Shown piece after piece: positions 38,678 through 48,061 of a stretch of DNA of 64,000 bases. A program made the translations under genes and the position numbers. The stretch covers positions 1,240,001 to 1,304,000 of the forward strand of contig NZ_CP109435.1 of NCBI RefSeq assembly GCF_036227125.1. The letters are read 5' to 3'. The notes under the pieces were generated by a model. It worked only from the letters and a program-made list of their open reading frames with translations, ran no database searches and was not told the DNA's origin. This DNA is from Streptomyces sp. NBC_01485. GTDB taxonomy: Bacteria > Actinomycetota > Actinomycetes > Streptomycetales > Streptomycetaceae. The first letter of the stretch is position 1, and each line of letters opens with the position of its first letter.

Positions 38678-40198
38678 ATGAACGGCCGGCGCGCTCCGGA
38701 GCGACTTCCTGTGCACCATCACACTGTCAGGACTGAATCCGGAGCCGCGCCGCCCATTCGGGAGCACCTCGATCACGAACAATGCAGCGACCACCTCGTG
38801 GCGTACATCGATCGGTTCGGCCTTCCACGCATCCCAGCTGATACCCGTCACCCGTGTGAGGAGTCGCTGCCTGGACGTCATGGCCAGCTGACTCCGAAGC
38901 TCGCTGATCTTCTTGTCGAAGCTGGCCAGCGAGAGCATCGCCAGCGCCGGGTCAATGTCCGGGTGTTCGGCGAGCTGTTCCAGCTGCCTTCGGGTCTGCG
39001 CCTTGCGCGTTTCGAGCGCCGTGATCTGGGTCGCGATGTCGGAATGCCCGTCCAACGCTGCCGCATGCAGCTCCTGCTGGAATCTCTTCACGCTGAGCAG
39101 CCGCAGTGTCCGGCCGACGACATAGGCCTCAAGGTGCTCAACGTTGCGGGACAGATAGCACTCGGCGCAGTCGTAGACGCGTCGGGGATCGGCCGCGCGG
39201 ATCGGCTTCGTACGCCATTTCTCAGACCGGCATCGTCCGCACAACAGCGCACCGGTCAGCAGGTACTTACGCGCGGGTCCCGGGTTCGGCTTCTCCCTTC
39301 GGCGCTGGTCTCGGATAGCGATCAGCGCCTCTCGTTCCTCGTTGGAGATGACCGCGTCCCAGCTCGCTTTGTGCAGGACGCCTTCGTGCTCGATGAGGCC
39401 GGCGATGCGCGGCGCAGTGAGGACGGACCACAACACCCGGGAGGACCACGGGCCGCCTCTTGTCGTGGTACTCACCGAGTCCATGTACCGGATGCTTCCA
39501 TTCACCGACAGACCGGCCAGCATGCGCCGGGCGACTGCGGCGAGGTGTTTGGTCTCCTCCGGCACCGGCTTGTTGAAGTCGAGGATCTCGACCTCGTGCT
39601 CTTCCTGGGTCTCGGGGTCCACCTTGATGCGCGTTCGTCCGGTGGGCGCGCCCCAGCCGAAGGGGCGGTTGCCGCCTTGCTGGCATCTGCCCTTCTTCGC
39701 CACCTGCGCCGTGTAGCCGCGTTTGCGGCGGCGAGAGAGGTTGTCGACCTCGCGGCAGGCCTGGGCTGCCTCGATGCGCAGGACGAAGCGGTCGTCGGGG
39801 TTGGACAGGTCCCGCACGCCGCTCACGGAGGCCAGGGGGATGTGCCGTGTGTCGGCGATGTTGAGGAGCAGCTCCAGGTCGTACGGCTGCCGGATCAGGC
39901 GGTCGCCATGGTAGGTCATGATCCCGTCGTGGTGGTGGTTGGCCTTAGGGTCGCTTTGGACAAGCCGTCCGCTGTCCCGGTCCATGGTCAGCAGCATGCG
40001 ATCCCAGTCGGGGCGCTTACGGTTGTGCTGCCAGGCCGAGCGCGAGTTGTCGACGTACACGCAGCAGAACTCGGGCCAGCCGAGGCGGGCGCCCGTGGCT
40101 CGGCCGTCTTCCTCCTGACGCTCGACTTTCTCCAGTGAACCGTCGGGCGCGTAGGACAGTCGGGTGTAGAGGCAGGGCCGCCGCGGGATCGTGAGCAC
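38621..40198 (-). CDS. int: large serine integrase
   Basis: 525 residues from GTG 40198, with AAGGAG seven bases upstream. Domains: N-terminal catalytic resolvase domain with YTRLSYAPDGSLEKVERQEE (nucleophile Ser15 likely) and VDNSRSAWQHNRKRPDWDRM; a recombinase domain with GWGAPTGRTRIKV and RRMLAGLSVNGSIRYMDS; a zinc ribbon GALLCGRCRSEKWRTK with YDCAECYLS; and a coiled coil (QITALETRKAQTRRQLEQLA) as in large serine recombinases. It catalyses attP x attB integration by double-strand breaks with Ser-DNA links and needs a directionality factor for excision, which I cannot identify among the small genes. The att site should be just upstream of its start. Confidence 0.95.
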   Translation of the reverse strand: MLTIPRRPCLYTRLSYAPDGSLEKVERQEEDGRATGARLGWPEFCCVYVDNSRSAWQHNRKRPDWDRMLLTMDRDSGRLVQSDPKANHHHDGIMTYHGDRLIRQPYDLELLLNIADTRHIPLASVSGVRDLSNPDDRFVLRIEAAQACREVDNLSRRRKRGYTAQVAKKGRCQQGGNRPFGWGAPTGRTRIKVDPETQEEHEVEILDFNKPVPEETKHLAAVARRMLAGLSVNGSIRYMDSVSTTTRGGPWSSRVLWSVLTAPRIAGLIEHEGVLHKASWDAVISNEEREALIAIRDQRRREKPNPGPARKYLLTGALLCGRCRSEKWRTKPIRAADPRRVYDCAECYLSRNVEHLEAYVVGRTLRLLSVKRFQQELHAAALDGHSDIATQITALETRKAQTRRQLEQLAEHPDIDPALAMLSLASFDKKISELRSQLAMTSRQRLLTRVTGISWDAWKAEPIDVRHEVVAALFVIEVLPNGRRGSGFSPDSVMVHRKSLRSAPAVHSVSEAEPQLQQPTRVDAQ

Positions 40199-40262
40199 AG
40201 GTTCTCCTTCCGAGGCATCGACTACGATACCCGGGAGTCGGTGTTTTCTAGGGGGTCAAGTG
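40199..40262. other. candidate attR region
   Basis: The 61 bases between the integrase start and the GTG of the chromosomal VTT gene are the expected place of the recombined att site, because large serine integrases act next to their own gene. They include an imperfect dyad CGACT ... AGTCG (about 40218-40239) around CCCGGG. No second copy of this sequence was found in the window, so the crossover cannot be fixed. Confidence 0.5.
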
Positions 40263-41057
40263 CTCGATGCCACCACCCGCTCTGGGGGCACCGCCACGGC
40301 CTCACCCCGGGCCATCGCCACGGAGCTCGTCGTCCCCGCACTCGCTCCGGTGCCTGTCGCCACGACCGTCGCCGTACCCGGTGGCCTCGCCGCGCGCTGC
40401 ACGAGAGTGCTTCTGTCGCCCTGGGCCCGGTTCGCGCTGCTGGTCGTGCTGCTCGCGGCGGCCGCGTCGAGCGTGCTGCTCTTCGAGCCGCAGAAGCTCC
40501 TCGCGGACGGCTGGCCACCGCAGTTGGGCGGTGTCTCGGCGGCCGCGGTGTTCGCGCTGGCGTACGGCCTGTGCACCGTGGCGTTCGTGCCGAGGCCGCT
40601 GCTGAACCTGGCCGCGGGCGCGCTGTTCGGCACCCAGTGGGGCACCGCCGCGTCGCTGGCGGGCACGGTGCTGGGGGCCGGGATCGCCTTCGGCCTCGGC
40701 CGCCTCCTCGGCCAGGACGCGCTACGACCCCTGCTGCGTGGCCGGCTGCTCAAGGCTGCGGACGGCCAGTTGAGCCGGCACGGCATGCGCTCGATGCTGG
40801 TCGCCCGGCTGTTCCCGGGGGTGCCGTTCTGGGCCGCGAACTACTGCGCCGCCGTCTCCCGCATGGGCTGGCTGTCCTTCCTGGTCGCGACCGCGCTGGG
40901 CTCGATCCCGAACACCGCCGCGTACGTCGTCGCCGGGGCCCGCGCCTCCTCCCCGACCTCGCCGGCCTTCCTCATCGCCATGGCCTGCATCGCCCTGCCG
41001 GCGGTCGGCGGCGCGGCGGTGGCCTGGCGCAAACGCCACCACCTGCGCCGCCCCTGA
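40260..41057 (+). CDS. VTT/DedA (TVP38/TMEM64) family membrane protein
   Basis: 265 residues from GTG 40260. N-terminal ~45 residues are soluble, then transmembrane segments near residues 52-72, 85-105, 115-150, 190-215 and 225-245. The VTT core is visible: FVPRPLLNLAAGALFGTQWG, GAGIAFGLGRLLGQDALRPL, and the conserved ARLFPGVPFWAANYCAAVSR with GSIPNTAAYVVAG. These proteins move lipids across membranes or affect membrane homeostasis. The start lies almost at the element boundary, so insertion has replaced its native upstream region and possibly its first codons. Confidence 0.85.
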   Translation: MLDATTRSGGTATASPRAIATELVVPALAPVPVATTVAVPGGLAARCTRVLLSPWARFALLVVLLAAAASSVLLFEPQKLLADGWPPQLGGVSAAAVFALAYGLCTVAFVPRPLLNLAAGALFGTQWGTAASLAGTVLGAGIAFGLGRLLGQDALRPLLRGRLLKAADGQLSRHGMRSMLVARLFPGVPFWAANYCAAVSRMGWLSFLVATALGSIPNTAAYVVAGARASSPTSPAFLIAMACIALPAVGGAAVAWRKRHHLRRP

Positions 41058-41072
41058 AGCCTGCCTGCCACA

Positions 41073-41104
41073 TCACACGGTGTCGCGGTCACACGGTGTC
41101 GCGG
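41073..41104. repeat. tandem 16-bp repeat
   Basis: TCACACGGTGTCGCGG at 41073-41088 and again at 41089-41104, followed by a partial third unit (TCAGAGG). It lies in the 63-base gap between convergent genes. Each unit contains the dyad-like CACACGGTGTC; function unknown. Confidence 0.6.
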
Positions 41105-41120
41105 TCAGAGGATGAAGCGG

Positions 41121-42290
<1,170 letters not shown>

Positions 42291-42322
42291 GTACGGGCCT
42301 CCGCGACTACTGGTGAAGGTGA

Positions 42323-42405
42323 GTAGGAAATTCAAACCCACCCTAATCCAGAGGGTTGGAAAATCAAACTCGCCCGGGTTTGTTTTTCCAACGCTCCCCT
42401 AGACT
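42323..42405. promoter_or_regulatory. HxlR operator region with three 17-bp motifs and leaderless promoter
   Basis: GTAGGAAATTCAAACCC (42323-42339) and GTTGGAAAATCAAACTC (42355-42371) are direct copies 32 bases apart. A third copy lies on the minus strand (42392-42376), making a 38-bp inverted repeat with the second. TAGACT (42400-42405) is a -10 ending seven bases before ATG 42413, so the HxlR mRNA is probably leaderless. The left copy lies over the thiolase upstream region. Confidence 0.75.
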
Positions 42406-42412
42406 GATCCGC

Positions 42413-42895
42413 ATGGCCGCCACCAAGGACTCCAAAGACCCGCGCCCCTGCTCGATCGCCGACGCCCTCGCCCTCGTCGGTGAGAAGTACTCCCTGCTCG
42501 TCCTGCGGGAGGTGTGCCTGGGCAACGGCCGCTTCGACCAGCTGGTGCGCAACATCGGCGCCCCGCGCGACATCCTGGCCACCCGGCTGCGCCGCCTCGT
42601 CGACGCCGGGATCCTGACCAAGCGCGCCTACAGCGAGCGCCCGCAGCGCTTCGAGTACCGGCCCACGCAGGCGGGGCTCGAACTGGAGCCGGTCCTGATG
42701 ACGCTCATGGCATGGGGCGACCGCCATCTCCGTAAGGAGGACGACCGCCCCATGGTGATCGAGCACATCTGCGGCAACGAACTGGTCCCGGCGGTCACCT
42801 GCTCGGCCTGCGGCGAGGAGGTCCGGCACGAGGACATGAACGCCCACCCGCAGGCGCCGGGGTGGACGGTGGCGGGTCCGGCGGCCGCCGCCTAG
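42413..42895 (+). CDS. HxlR-family transcriptional regulator
   Basis: 160 residues from ATG 42413. The HxlR wHTH is clear: CSIADALALVGEKYSLLVLR, EVCLGNGRFDQLVRNIGAPR, DILATRLRRLVDAGILTKRA and YRPTQAGLELEPVLMTLMAW. The C-terminal extension has EHICGNELVPAVTCSACGEE, a metal-type Cys cluster. HxlR proteins are dimeric regulators that respond to small molecules or oxidants. Divergence from the thiolase gene and the repeated GTTGGAAA motifs suggest it controls both genes. Confidence 0.9.
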   Translation: MAATKDSKDPRPCSIADALALVGEKYSLLVLREVCLGNGRFDQLVRNIGAPRDILATRLRRLVDAGILTKRAYSERPQRFEYRPTQAGLELEPVLMTLMAWGDRHLRKEDDRPMVIEHICGNELVPAVTCSACGEEVRHEDMNAHPQAPGWTVAGPAAAA

Positions 42896-42924
42896 GACCG
42901 ACAGGCCGACGGGCCGACGGGTCC

Positions 42925-43653
42925 TCAGGCCTCCAGCTTCCGGATCTGCGCGGAGACCAGCGCCTCGGGCACCGCCGCCGCGGAGCCGGTGCCGCTCGCG
43001 GTGAAGAACAGGACGACCGTGGCACCGCTGCGCACGACGACGAACGCGTCCGCGCTGTCCCGCTCGGTCCGCAGGGAGTAGGCGACGGCGTCGTCGCCGA
43101 CATCGGGCGCGGTGGCGGACCTGACGGTGGTGCGGGCGGGGACACCGCCCTCGTAGGCCGTGCACGTCTTCAGGGCGGTGCGCAGTCCGTCGAGGACGCC
43201 CTCGGCGGCGGCGGACCCGTCGTAGGCCATGAGGCCGATGGTGGTGGCCGAGCCGGCCGCGGGGCCCGCGCCGGAGTAGGCGAGCAGGCCGGTGAACGCC
43301 TTGGGGCCCGGATCGGGCAAGCCGGTGCGCATGTCCTCCAGCGGCTGGCAGTCCGCGGGCCGGGCGGTCGAGTCGCCGCCGGGCTTCACGGGGAATTCGG
43401 TGATCTGGAAGCCGTCCACATCGCCGCCGGTCAGCGCGGCCGACTTCAACTGAGCCTCGCCGAGCGGTTCGGCGGGCGCCTCCGCCGCAGACCCCGAGGC
43501 CGACGCCGACACGGAAGCAGACCCCGGCGCGTTCGCGGACGCGGAGCCCTTCGCGTCGGAATCGCCTCCGCCGCCCCCACCGCTCCCGCATCCGCCCACC
43601 AGTACTGCCGTACAGAGGACCGCTGCTGTCACCCTGATCCGCCTGATCCGCAC
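42925..43653 (-). CDS. secreted lipoprotein
   Basis: 242 residues from GTG 43653. Signal peptide RIRVTAAVLCTAVLVGGC with lipobox VGGC, a Gly/Ser/Ala linker of about 45 residues, then a globular domain (LKSAALTGGDVDGFQITEFP, CQPLEDMRTGL, CTAYEGGVPARTTVRSATA, SADAFVVVRSGATVVLFFTA). The domain order resembles PknH-sensor-like or general Streptomyces sensor lipoproteins, but no specific ligand can be named. Confidence 0.8.
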   Translation of the reverse strand: MRIRRIRVTAAVLCTAVLVGGCGSGGGGGGDSDAKGSASANAPGSASVSASASGSAAEAPAEPLGEAQLKSAALTGGDVDGFQITEFPVKPGGDSTARPADCQPLEDMRTGLPDPGPKAFTGLLAYSGAGPAAGSATTIGLMAYDGSAAAEGVLDGLRTALKTCTAYEGGVPARTTVRSATAPDVGDDAVAYSLRTERDSADAFVVVRSGATVVLFFTASGTGSAAAVPEALVSAQIRKLEA

Positions 43654-43759
43654 GTGCTCACTCCCCGTACTCGACGCCAGCCGATGTTCTCGACGTCGGT
43701 CGATTGGATCACTCCGCCGGGGAAGCCGCAGCGATACCACGGAAACTACGTCAGCGGAA

Positions 43760-44479
43760 CTACGTAGGCGGCCACTCATACACATCAAGCCGCCCGCACA
43801 TCCCGAACTTGCCGTACGCCGAAGGCTGTTCGGTGCGTACGGCGGCCTCGGCGAGGTGGGAGACGTCCCCGTCCGCGAGCCGGTCGAGCTGCGCACCCGT
43901 GGCCTCCGCGGCCGCCCGCGCACCGCTCAGCCAGCGCTCACGCCACTCGGGCAGCCGGTGCCGTACGAGCGCGGCGGCGGCGCGATGGAAGGCGGCCAGC
44001 CCCTCGGGGGCCTCGCGCAGCGCGCGGTAGCCCGCCAGCGCGAGGTCGCGCCGGGCGCGGGCGATCCGGGCCTGTTCCGCCTCCGGGGCGTCGGCCGGGA
44101 TCGCGGTCGCGGCGGCGTACGTCTCGGGGTCGGTGAGGTACTCCGGGGGCAGGGTCAGCACCGCGTCGCCCGCCTCCGGCAGCCCGCTGTTCTGCATCAG
44201 CACGGTGATGCGCAGGTCGTCCTCGTTGACCAGCCGGTGGATGGTGCCCGGCGTGAACCAGGCGACCGTGCCGGGCGCGAGGGGCGTGACCTCGTACCCG
44301 GACGTCGTCAGGGTCTGCACCGCGCCGCGCCCGCCCGTGACGACGTACCCCTCCGAACAGGTCAGGTGCAGATGGGGAGTTCCACCGTGCAGGCCGTCGG
44401 CGGCGGGCCAGTCGTACACGCACAGGTGCGAGACGGCGACCCCGCCGGGCAGCCCCCCGTACGCAGGGAACGCGTTCAC
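43760..44479 (-). CDS. cupin-domain protein of a sugar operon
   Basis: 239 residues from GTG 44479 (GTGA overlap with the PmoA-like gene). The N-terminal cupin has GGTPHLHLTCSEGYVVTGGR (metal-binding HxH...E) and GTVAWFTPGTIHRLVNEDDL; the C-terminal ~110 residues are helical. Probably binds a metal and a sugar-derived ligand. It is the third gene behind a LacI-type operator, with Gfo/Idh/MocA and PmoA-like genes upstream. Confidence 0.8.
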   Translation of the reverse strand: MNAFPAYGGLPGGVAVSHLCVYDWPAADGLHGGTPHLHLTCSEGYVVTGGRGAVQTLTTSGYEVTPLAPGTVAWFTPGTIHRLVNEDDLRITVLMQNSGLPEAGDAVLTLPPEYLTDPETYAAATAIPADAPEAEQARIARARRDLALAGYRALREAPEGLAAFHRAAAALVRHRLPEWRERWLSGARAAAEATGAQLDRLADGDVSHLAEAAVRTEQPSAYGKFGMCGRLDVYEWPPT

Positions 44480-45405
44480 CACGGGTGCGCCTCCAGGTAC
44501 CCGGCGATCTCCTCCCGCTCCCAGGCGCCGTCGGCCACGACCACGCGGTACCGGCGGGTGAGCGTGTCGCCGGGAGCGAGTTCGAGCTCCTCGAAGAAGG
44601 CCCACGAGGGGGCGATGCCCGCGAAGGGCTCGTTACGGACGAACCAGTGGGCGGGGTGGGCCCCTTGGGCGCCGGAGTGGTCGTTCTCGGGGGCGTGCGC
44701 GAAGACGACGGTGGCGTGGCCGTCGGCGCCGTCGTGCTCGCCGGAGAGCGCGAGCCAGGGGCTCTGCGAGGCCATCAGCCCGGGGCCCTCGCCGTCGGGT
44801 CCGATGATCCGGCCGTCCCGGAAGGCGCGCGGACCGCGCCAGAACAGGCCCGTGTAGCCGGCCAGCTCCCGCCCCGCGGTGGTCGGGCTGCCGAAGCGGA
44901 GCGGCTCGTCTCGGCGGTTGGTGACGGCGCTGGTCCAGGTCAGCGCCCAGGAACCGGAGTCCGGGTCGACGTCGTGCACCTCGATCCGGCGCGCCTCCCG
45001 CGCCCACAGCTCGCCGCCGTACGGGTGCCAGGTCAGCCGCTCGGCGATGACGACCCGCCCGCCGTCGACGGAGACCTCGTCGAAGCCGGCGTGCGCCATC
45101 GACCCGACCCGCTCGGGGAGTTCGAGATATCCCTCGCCGTGGACGTACGAGTTCCCGCCCCACAGGTTGGCGCCCGAGAGGTGGGAGGCGGTCAGCGACA
45201 GCCCCTTGTGCCAGCGGTGGTCGTTGGGCCGGTAGTCGGTGACGAGGTCGCCCTTGAGCGTCCGCAGCGGGTGGAGGTACGGCTTCGGCGCCTCCCAGGC
45301 CGCCTCGGGCCGGTAGACGTAGGCGAGCAGCTCGACGCCGGTGGCCGGATCGGTCACCGTGATGCGGTCGCCGTGGGCGTGGACGAGACGCAGGTCGCCG
45401 GTCAT
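44476..45405 (-). CDS. PmoA-like (PF14100) protein
   Basis: 309 residues from ATG 45405 (ATGA overlap). Family signatures: YVYRPEAAWEAPKPYLHPLR, GDLVTDYRPNDHRWHKGLSL, GANLWGGNSYVHGEGYLEL, GLFWRGPRAFRDGRIIGPDG and HPAHWFVRNEPFAGIAPSWA. These proteins (named after methane oxygenase PmoA but unrelated in activity) are common in sugar-catabolic operons of Streptomyces, where their beta-sandwich probably acts on carbohydrates. Context with Gfo/Idh/MocA supports a catabolic role. Confidence 0.85.
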   Translation of the reverse strand: MTGDLRLVHAHGDRITVTDPATGVELLAYVYRPEAAWEAPKPYLHPLRTLKGDLVTDYRPNDHRWHKGLSLTASHLSGANLWGGNSYVHGEGYLELPERVGSMAHAGFDEVSVDGGRVVIAERLTWHPYGGELWAREARRIEVHDVDPDSGSWALTWTSAVTNRRDEPLRFGSPTTAGRELAGYTGLFWRGPRAFRDGRIIGPDGEGPGLMASQSPWLALSGEHDGADGHATVVFAHAPENDHSGAQGAHPAHWFVRNEPFAGIAPSWAFFEELELAPGDTLTRRYRVVVADGAWEREEIAGYLEAHPW

Positions 45406-46613
45406 GCGGGCACCTCCTCCACGTTCACGGTAGCCGCAGCCGTGTCTGTGGGCGTGGGCGTGCCCGTGGCCGGCGCCCAGCCGGGGGCGCCGCCGTGCAG
45501 GGCCGTGTAGTACGGGTCACCGGGCCCGACCTCGCCCCGCCGCACGGTCGTGTCCGTGAACGCCGACTTGTACAGCGCGGTGATCAGCTCCAGGCTGGTG
45601 CGCCCGTCCGCGCCGCTGCTGCGCGGCCGTCGGCCGGCCCGCATGCTCGCGACCAGCTCGCGCAACTGCGCCAGGTGCGAGCTCGGGACGTCCGCGCCGA
45701 AGTCCTGCCAGGCCGCCGCCTGCTCGCCCGGGACGTCCGGGGCGGGGGTGATGCGCCAGTTGGCGTTGGAGTGGCCGTAGAGGTGGGTGAGTTCGACGGT
45801 GGCGCGCTCGCAGTCGATACGGATGCGGCTGACCTCGTCGGGGCTCAGGACGCTGTTGACGACCGTGGCCATGGCCCCGCTCTCGAAGCGGACCAGGGCG
45901 GTGGAGACGTCCTCCGTCTCCACGTCGTGCACGAGCCGGCCGGCCATGGCCCGCACCTCGCTCCACGGTCCGAGGAGGTCCAGCAGGAGGTCCATCTGGT
46001 GGATCCCGTGGCCCATGGCGGGGCCGCCGCCCTCGGTCTGCCAGCGACCGCGCCAGGGCACCGCGTAGTAGGCGGTGTCGCGGTACCAGGTGGTCTGGCA
46101 GTGCGCGACGAGCGGCCGCCCGAGCTCCTGCTCGGCGAGCAGCCGCCGCACGTGCCGCGACCCGGATCCGAAGCGGTGCTGGAAGACGATCGAGGAGTAC
46201 GGGCCGCTCTCCGCCCCCTCCTGCGCCTCCACGGCGTCGTAGTCGGCGAGGGTCGGCACCGGCGGCTTCTCGCACCACACCCAGGCGCCGGCCCGCAGTG
46301 CGGCCACGCTCTGCTCGCGGTGCAGGGTCGGCGGGGTGCAGATGGTCACCAGGTCGGGGCGCTGCTCCGCCAGCATCCGCGCCAGATCGGTGTAGCCGTG
46401 TGGAACGCCACCTTCCGCACAGAACCTCTCGACGGCGGTGGCATCGATGTCAACGGCCGCCACGACCTCGGTCTCACCCTCGGCGGCGAGCTGCCTGAGG
46501 GCCGGCAGATGAGAGCCGCGACCGATGGCGCCGGTGCCGATGACGGCGGCCCGGATACTGCGCCCGGCGAGCGGAACGGGCAGCGGAGCGGCCGGCCGAC
46601 TGGATGGGGACAT
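45402..46613 (-). CDS. Gfo/Idh/MocA-family oxidoreductase
   Basis: 403 residues from ATG 46613; further upstream codons are not conserved. NAD(P)-binding Rossmann part: IRAAVIGTGAIGRGSHLPAL (GxGxxG), then EVVAAVDIDATAVERF, the EKPP motif (WVWCEKPPVPTLADYDAVE) and GGGPAMGHGIHQMDLLLDLL in the substrate domain. It should oxidise or dehydrate a sugar or sugar acid with NAD(P). First gene of a three-gene operon; a LacI-type operator lies about 85 bases upstream. Confidence 0.9.
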   Translation of the reverse strand: MSPSSRPAAPLPVPLAGRSIRAAVIGTGAIGRGSHLPALRQLAAEGETEVVAAVDIDATAVERFCAEGGVPHGYTDLARMLAEQRPDLVTICTPPTLHREQSVAALRAGAWVWCEKPPVPTLADYDAVEAQEGAESGPYSSIVFQHRFGSGSRHVRRLLAEQELGRPLVAHCQTTWYRDTAYYAVPWRGRWQTEGGGPAMGHGIHQMDLLLDLLGPWSEVRAMAGRLVHDVETEDVSTALVRFESGAMATVVNSVLSPDEVSRIRIDCERATVELTHLYGHSNANWRITPAPDVPGEQAAAWQDFGADVPSSHLAQLRELVASMRAGRRPRSSGADGRTSLELITALYKSAFTDTTVRRGEVGPGDPYYTALHGGAPGWAPATGTPTPTDTAAATVNVEEVPA

Positions 46614-46696
46614 GGGCGGAATCAGCACTCCTCCGACGGACGGCCGAATGACCGCACGGACCAGCAACCAAGCGGAAAGCACCCAGCCCGGACACA

Positions 46697-46712
46697 CAGC
46701 AAGCGCTTTCCC
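46697..46712 (-). promoter_or_regulatory. LacI/GalR-type operator
   Basis: Minus strand GGGGAAAGCGCTTGCT, centred on the palindrome AAGCGCTT (46701-46708), matches the CG-centred operators of LacI-family sugar repressors. It lies upstream of the Gfo/Idh/MocA start and suggests substrate induction of the operon. No LacI gene is visible in the window. Confidence 0.6.
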
Positions 46713-46854
46713 CTCGGCAGCAACGTATGCGGCGGCCGGGCGGCCGGTCAACCATGCGGCCGACTGCCGGACGCAGGGGCACCGGTGCGGCGGCCGGGCG
46801 GCCGGCGCCGGCGATCGCATGGGAGGTAGGTGTGGGCGGGGGAAGACGCGGGTG

Positions 46855-47733
46855 CTGCTCCGGAGCGAACGATTCTGTGAGATACCAGCGGTCCCGCTGC
46901 ACGTCGTAGTGGATGCGGTAGGCGACCGCGCGGTTGGCTTCCACCCGGTCCGCCCACTCCTGCCCCCGGTGCGGGAAGCCGGCCCGGCCGGCGAGGACGT
47001 ACCGGCCGTGCGGGGCGTTCGCGTGCTCCTTCAGCGGGGCGGGGAGTCTGATGCTCACCTCGCCGTCCGGGCTGACGCGGACGGTCTCGTTGCCGTACCG
47101 CTTCCCGGACTCGCCGTCGGCCTGCAAAAACCGGCGTTCGGCCTCCCACCGCTGCCGCCACCCGGCCTCGCTGAGCTGCGCGTCCACCAGATGGTGCCGG
47201 GTACGGGCCAGGCGCCTGCCGCCCCGCACGACATGCACGATCCCGGCCTCACGGTCCGCGCGCACCTGCTCCAGCCGGTCTTCAAGGATGCGCAGGCGGC
47301 GGGTCTTGGCATGCCACTCCCGCCGGGAGCGGTAGCCGCCCGGCGCCCGCCTGCTCCCCTTCTCCCCGACCGGCAGGGACAGCCGGTGCCCGATGGTCCG
47401 GATACCGGCTTCCAGGCTCTGGATGTGGGCGAGCTGGCACCGGCGGGACAGGGCCCACTGGTCGTGGCTGGCCTTCGTGATCGCTCCCGCCCAGCGCGAG
47501 GAGGACACGGGTGTCAGTTCCCGCTTGCGCGCCGCCCACCTCTCGCCATCGTGCGCCAGAGCATCCGCGCAGCGGGCCTTCAGCTCACGCGAGGCCAGCG
47601 AGCCGAGATGCGCGCCCACCAGCCGCAACACCTCCTCATCAGCGGGCGCGAGGTGCTTGAGCCGGGTACGGACCGCCACCCCCGAAGGACCGGACACGAC
47701 GAACGACGCCGCAAGCTTCCGCAGCCCACTCAC
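46855..47733 (-). pseudogene. truncated TnpB-family (IS200/IS605 OrfB-like) gene
   Basis: From GTG 47733 the frame encodes ~290 residues typical of the N-terminal part of TnpB-related proteins of Streptomyces: SRELKARCADALAHDGERWA, GEKGSRRAPGGYRSRREWHA, KTRRLRILEDRLEQVRADRE, RYGNETVRVSPDGEVSIRLP and HGRYVLAGRAGFPHRGQEWA, ending at YDVQRDRWYLTESF. After that the sequence loses resemblance, and the RuvC-I Asp, the RuvC-II Glu and the zinc finger are absent; upstream DNA of the Gfo/Idh/MocA gene follows. It is therefore a 3'-deleted remnant with no nuclease centre. Confidence 0.7.
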
Positions 47734-48061
47734 CCCGCACCCCCCGTACAGCCCTCGACAACCCGGTCATCACACCCAACGAGCACCACCCGTAAAGGTC
47801 ACACATTCGACAGACGAACTCCCCTTCCCCTCCCGAAGGACAGCGCAGAGCACCTGGCCACGACCGTCAGCACCCACCATCCACGCCGGAACACACTCGT
47901 ACGCAGTCAGTCCATCCCCAGCAGTTCCCAACCCCTGTGGCGGGGCTGTCGCCCCGGACCGCTACGCTTCCCACGGCACATACCTGATCACCTGATCACC
48001 GCGCGCGGCGGGCCTGCCGTCGCGGTCGCCTCTCCGATCGGCACTTGGACTCCGTAACCTC
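47734..48061. other. non-coding gap upstream of uppP
   Basis: 328 bases between the TnpB remnant and uppP. I see no gene or RNA. A direct repeat CTGATCACCTGATCACC at ~47984-48000 and the uppP upstream region are the only features. Confidence 0.5.

Larger units (their letters stand above)
1285..40262. mobile_element. integrative phage-like element (left end uncertain)
   Basis: About 79 short, overlapping leftward genes, an immunity-type regulatory region at 37.0-37.3 kb, phage-type DNA metabolism genes (RusA, HU-like, replication-initiator-like wHTH), two tRNA-like genes and a large serine integrase at the right edge form one unit. The right end is placed between the integrase start (40198) and the start of the next chromosomal gene (40260). 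The left end is not resolved: no repeat of the 40.2 kb region was found at the left, so attL is probably outside the window, or near 1.2-1.3 kb where gene orientation changes. No structural, packaging or conjugation genes are seen. Confidence 0.8.

Noticed and set aside
1285..40262. Actinomycete integrative conjugative element (AICE)
   Set aside because: No FtsK/TraB-like translocase, RepSA/RepAM or Xis-Int tyrosine recombinase set; the integrase is a large serine recombinase.
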